A stretch of 19,372 nt of DNA, from contig JALRLI010000013.1 of the NCBI GenBank assembly GCA_023254555.1, forward strand, positions 1 to 19,372, in the 5' to 3' direction. Made by a program: the position numbers and the translations under genes. The notes under the pieces are model-generated. The model searched no databases. It saw nothing but the letters and a program-made list of their open reading frames with translations, and was not told the origin of the DNA. Positions 15,928-19,372 of the stretch are shown here, piece after piece (the first letter of the stretch is position 1; every line of letters begins with the position of its first letter). Origin of the DNA: Microbacteriaceae bacterium. Its GTDB lineage: Bacteria; Actinomycetota; Actinomycetes; Actinomycetales; Microbacteriaceae.

Positions 15928-16302
15928 GTGCCAACTATTCAGCAGTTGGTCCGTAAGGGGCGTAAGCCGAAGGTCTCCAAGACCAAGGCTCCGGCGCTCA
16001 AGGCGAACCCACAGCAGCGCGGCGTGTGCACACGCGTCTACACGACGACCCCGAAGAAGCCGAATTCGGCACTGCGTAAGGTCGCCCGTGTGAAGCTCAA
16101 CAATGGGACTGAGGTCACGGCGTACATCCCGGGCGAGGGCCACAACCTGCAGGAGCACTCGATGGTGCTCGTGCGTGGGGGTCGCGTCAAGGATCTTCCT
16201 GGTGTCCGGTACCGCATCATCCGGGGTGCTCTCGACACCCAGGCCGTCAAGGGTCGCCAGCAGGCTCGCAGCCGCTACGGCGCCAAGAAAGAGAAGAAGT
16301 AA
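15928..16302 (+). CDS. rpsL: 30S ribosomal protein S12
   Basis: S12 of the small ribosomal subunit, 124 residues, at the decoding centre. Full-length and highly conserved: RGVCTRVYTTTPKKPNSALR (31-50) and GGRVKDLPGVRY (84-95). Lysines at the two classical streptomycin-resistance positions (K43 and K88) are wild type, so sensitivity is predicted on this basis. GTG start with AAGGAG at 15917-15922, five bases upstream, a strong site. Its stop TAA shares a base with the rpsG ATG. The first nine codons still look like the AT-richer upstream genes, then codon use becomes GC-rich (16 of 20 third positions G or C at 16021-16080). Confidence 0.98.
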   Translation: MPTIQQLVRKGRKPKVSKTKAPALKANPQQRGVCTRVYTTTPKKPNSALRKVARVKLNNGTEVTAYIPGEGHNLQEHSMVLVRGGRVKDLPGVRYRIIRGALDTQAVKGRQQARSRYGAKKEKK

Positions 16303-16772
16303 TGCCACGTAAGGGTCCTGCTCCCAAGCGCCCCGTTGTCGCCGATCCGGTCTACGGTGCGCCGATTGTCACACAGCTGGTGAACAAGGTTCTGCTCGAC
16401 GGGAAGAAGGGCATCGCCGAGCGCATTGTCTACGATGCGCTCGAGACGACCCGCACCAAGACCGGGAACGACCCGGTGCAGGTCCTCAAGAAGGCGTTGG
16501 ACAATGTTCGCCCGACTCTCGAGGTCAAGTCCCGTCGCGTGGGCGGTTCGACCTACCAGGTCCCCGTCGAGGTCAAGCCGGGCCGTGCGAACACTCTCGC
16601 GCTGCGCTGGCTCGTCGCATACTCGAAGGCACGCCGCGAGAAGACGATGACGGAGCGTCTCGCGAACGAGATCATGGATGCGTCCAATGGTCTTGGTGCA
16701 GCAGTGAAGCGTCGCGAGGACACGCACAAGATGGCCGAATCCAACAAGGCATTCGCGCACTACCGCTGGTAG
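16302..16772 (+). CDS. rpsG: 30S ribosomal protein S7
   Basis: S7, a primary assembly protein that nucleates folding of the 3' domain of 16S rRNA. 156 residues, the normal length, with the conserved start MPRKGPAPKRPV, the VGGSTYQVPVEV beta hairpin (about 80-91) and RWLVAYSKARREKTM (about 101-115). The ATG overlaps the rpsL stop by one base (TAATG), so translation is almost certainly coupled, helped by GAGAAGAAG within the rpsL end. In E. coli S7 represses its operon by binding the rpsL-rpsG spacer; there is no spacer here, so that control site cannot be in the same place. Confidence 0.98.
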   Translation: MPRKGPAPKRPVVADPVYGAPIVTQLVNKVLLDGKKGIAERIVYDALETTRTKTGNDPVQVLKKALDNVRPTLEVKSRRVGGSTYQVPVEVKPGRANTLALRWLVAYSKARREKTMTERLANEIMDASNGLGAAVKRREDTHKMAESNKAFAHYRW

Positions 16773-16783
16773 GACGCGGAACA

Positions 16784-16828
16784 GGACGGGTGAGGCGTCA
16801 CAGTCTGTGTGATGCCCCACCCGTTCTC
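16784..16828 (+). promoter_or_regulatory. Long hairpin between rpsG and fusA
   Basis: The 100-base rpsG-fusA gap contains a stem of about 20 pairs: left arm 16784-16803, right arm 16809-16828, five-base loop GTCTG. It has one A-C mismatch and a couple of G-T wobbles. There is no U-run after it (TCTCCCACG), so complete intrinsic termination is unlikely. It may be a processing site, a partial attenuator that lets S12/S7 and EF-G be made in different amounts, or a 3' stabiliser for the rpsL-rpsG mRNA. Confidence 0.6.
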
Positions 16829-16872
16829 CCACGACAAGAGGACCCACCGGTTCTCAATTTGAAAGGAACACC

Positions 16873-18987
<2,115 letters not shown>

Positions 18988-19012
18988 CCCCATACAATAA
19001 ATAAACCCAAAC

Positions 19013-19049
19013 GTAACTGGATCGGGCGAACCTCGCTCGGCGAAGTTAC
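19013..19049 (+). promoter_or_regulatory. Composite hairpin in the fusA-tuf gap
   Basis: Outer arms GTAACT (19013-19018) and AGTTAC (19044-19049) enclose a symmetric three-by-three internal loop. Inside it TCGGGCGA (19022-19029) pairs with TCGCTCGG (19033-19040) around a three-base loop ACC. The two stems are perfectly in register. It sits 25 bases upstream of the tuf start and 11 bases before the ribosome binding site, with no U-run, so it is more likely a leader or mRNA-processing element than a terminator. TACAAT at 18993-18998 resembles a -10 box for a separate tuf promoter, but no -35 is apparent. Confidence 0.5.
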
Positions 19050-19074
19050 ACGAGAGTCCTGAGGAGGACCCACA

Positions 19075-19372
19075 GTGGCGAAGGCAAAGTTCGAGCGGAC
19101 TAAGCCGCACGTCAACATTGGCACCATTGGTCACGTCGACCACGGTAAGACCACGTTGACCGCGGCGATTACCAAGGTTCTGCACGACAAGTTCCCGGAT
19201 CTGAACACGGCAAGCGCGTTCGACCAGATCGACAATGCTCCCGAAGAGAAGCAGCGCGGCATCACGATCAACATCTCGCACGTCGAGTACCAGACCGCGA
19301 AGCGCCACTACGCGCACGTTGACGCCCCGGGTCACGCTGACTACATCAAGAACATGATCACCGGTGCTGCCC
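19075..19372 (+). CDS. tuf: Translation elongation factor Tu, N-terminal part, 3' end outside window
   Basis: EF-Tu carries aminoacyl-tRNA to the ribosome. The first 99 residues are visible and contain GHVDHGKT (19-26), RGITI (61-65) and DAPGH (83-87), with the EF-Tu-specific start AKAKFERTKPHVNIGTIGH. GTG start at 19075 preceded by GAGGAGGA (19061-19068) at good spacing. The gene is cut by the window end; nothing suggests it is broken. Codon use is GC-rich like fusA (16 of 20 third positions at 19141-19200). It is the fourth gene of the classical str operon order. Confidence 0.98.
   Translation, partial: MAKAKFERTKPHVNIGTIGHVDHGKTTLTAAITKVLHDKFPDLNTASAFDQIDNAPEEKQRGITINISHVEYQTAKRHYAHVDAPGHADYIKNMITGAA

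Overview
This window is chromosomal DNA from an actinobacterium, most likely of the family Microbacteriaceae. The basis is the sequence character of the RpoC, S12, S7, EF-G and EF-Tu proteins, the frequent GTG starts, the moderate-to-high GC, and a kinase / Ig-repeat / MoxR / DUF58 / transglutaminase-like gene set that is familiar from actinobacterial envelope loci. Genus cannot be set from the sequence alone. All genes are on the + strand. There are no mobile elements, tRNAs or CRISPR arrays.

Layout. (1) Bases 1-1385 hold the 3' part of rpoC, closed by a strong intrinsic terminator at about 1405-1445. (2) Bases 1604-15629 hold a tightly packed eight-gene accessory cluster: a Ser/Thr kinase with a C-terminal membrane anchor and no outer domain; a giant (about 1950 aa) N-terminally anchored extracytoplasmic protein built of a propeller-like head and a long string of Ig-like and Fn3-like modules; a MoxR AAA+ ATPase; a DUF58 membrane protein; a TgpA-like polytopic transglutaminase homologue whose catalytic Cys and His are replaced; two four-helix membrane proteins of unknown function; and a soluble CxxC protein of unknown function. 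Most gaps are 1-35 bases, with one GTGA overlap and one 128-base gap before the 310-aa gene. This suggests one or two transcripts and a joint role at the cell envelope. (3) Bases 15630-15927 are a leader region with a candidate promoter, a short hairpin and a chain of alternating TGTGA/TCACA half-sites. (4) Bases 15928-19372 are the str operon: rpsL, rpsG, fusA and the start of tuf, with hairpins in the rpsG-fusA and fusA-tuf gaps.

How the genes may work together. MoxR ATPases and DUF58 proteins are commonly encoded side by side and are thought to act as chaperone-like machinery at the membrane. Here they sit with a transglutaminase-fold membrane protein that looks catalytically dead and with a giant surface fibre. 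The kinase has no outer sensor of its own and is encoded directly upstream of that fibre. I infer an envelope sensing or assembly module that uses protein-protein contact and phosphorylation rather than cross-linking chemistry.

The most striking non-gene signal is a sharp change in codon use. In hand-counted 20-codon samples, third-position GC is about 40-50% in rpoC and the cluster, 80% in rpsL and tuf, and 90-100% in fusA. The switch falls at the very start of rpsL, about base 15,950. Either the str operon was replaced by recombination with a higher-GC relative, or two genomes were joined during assembly.
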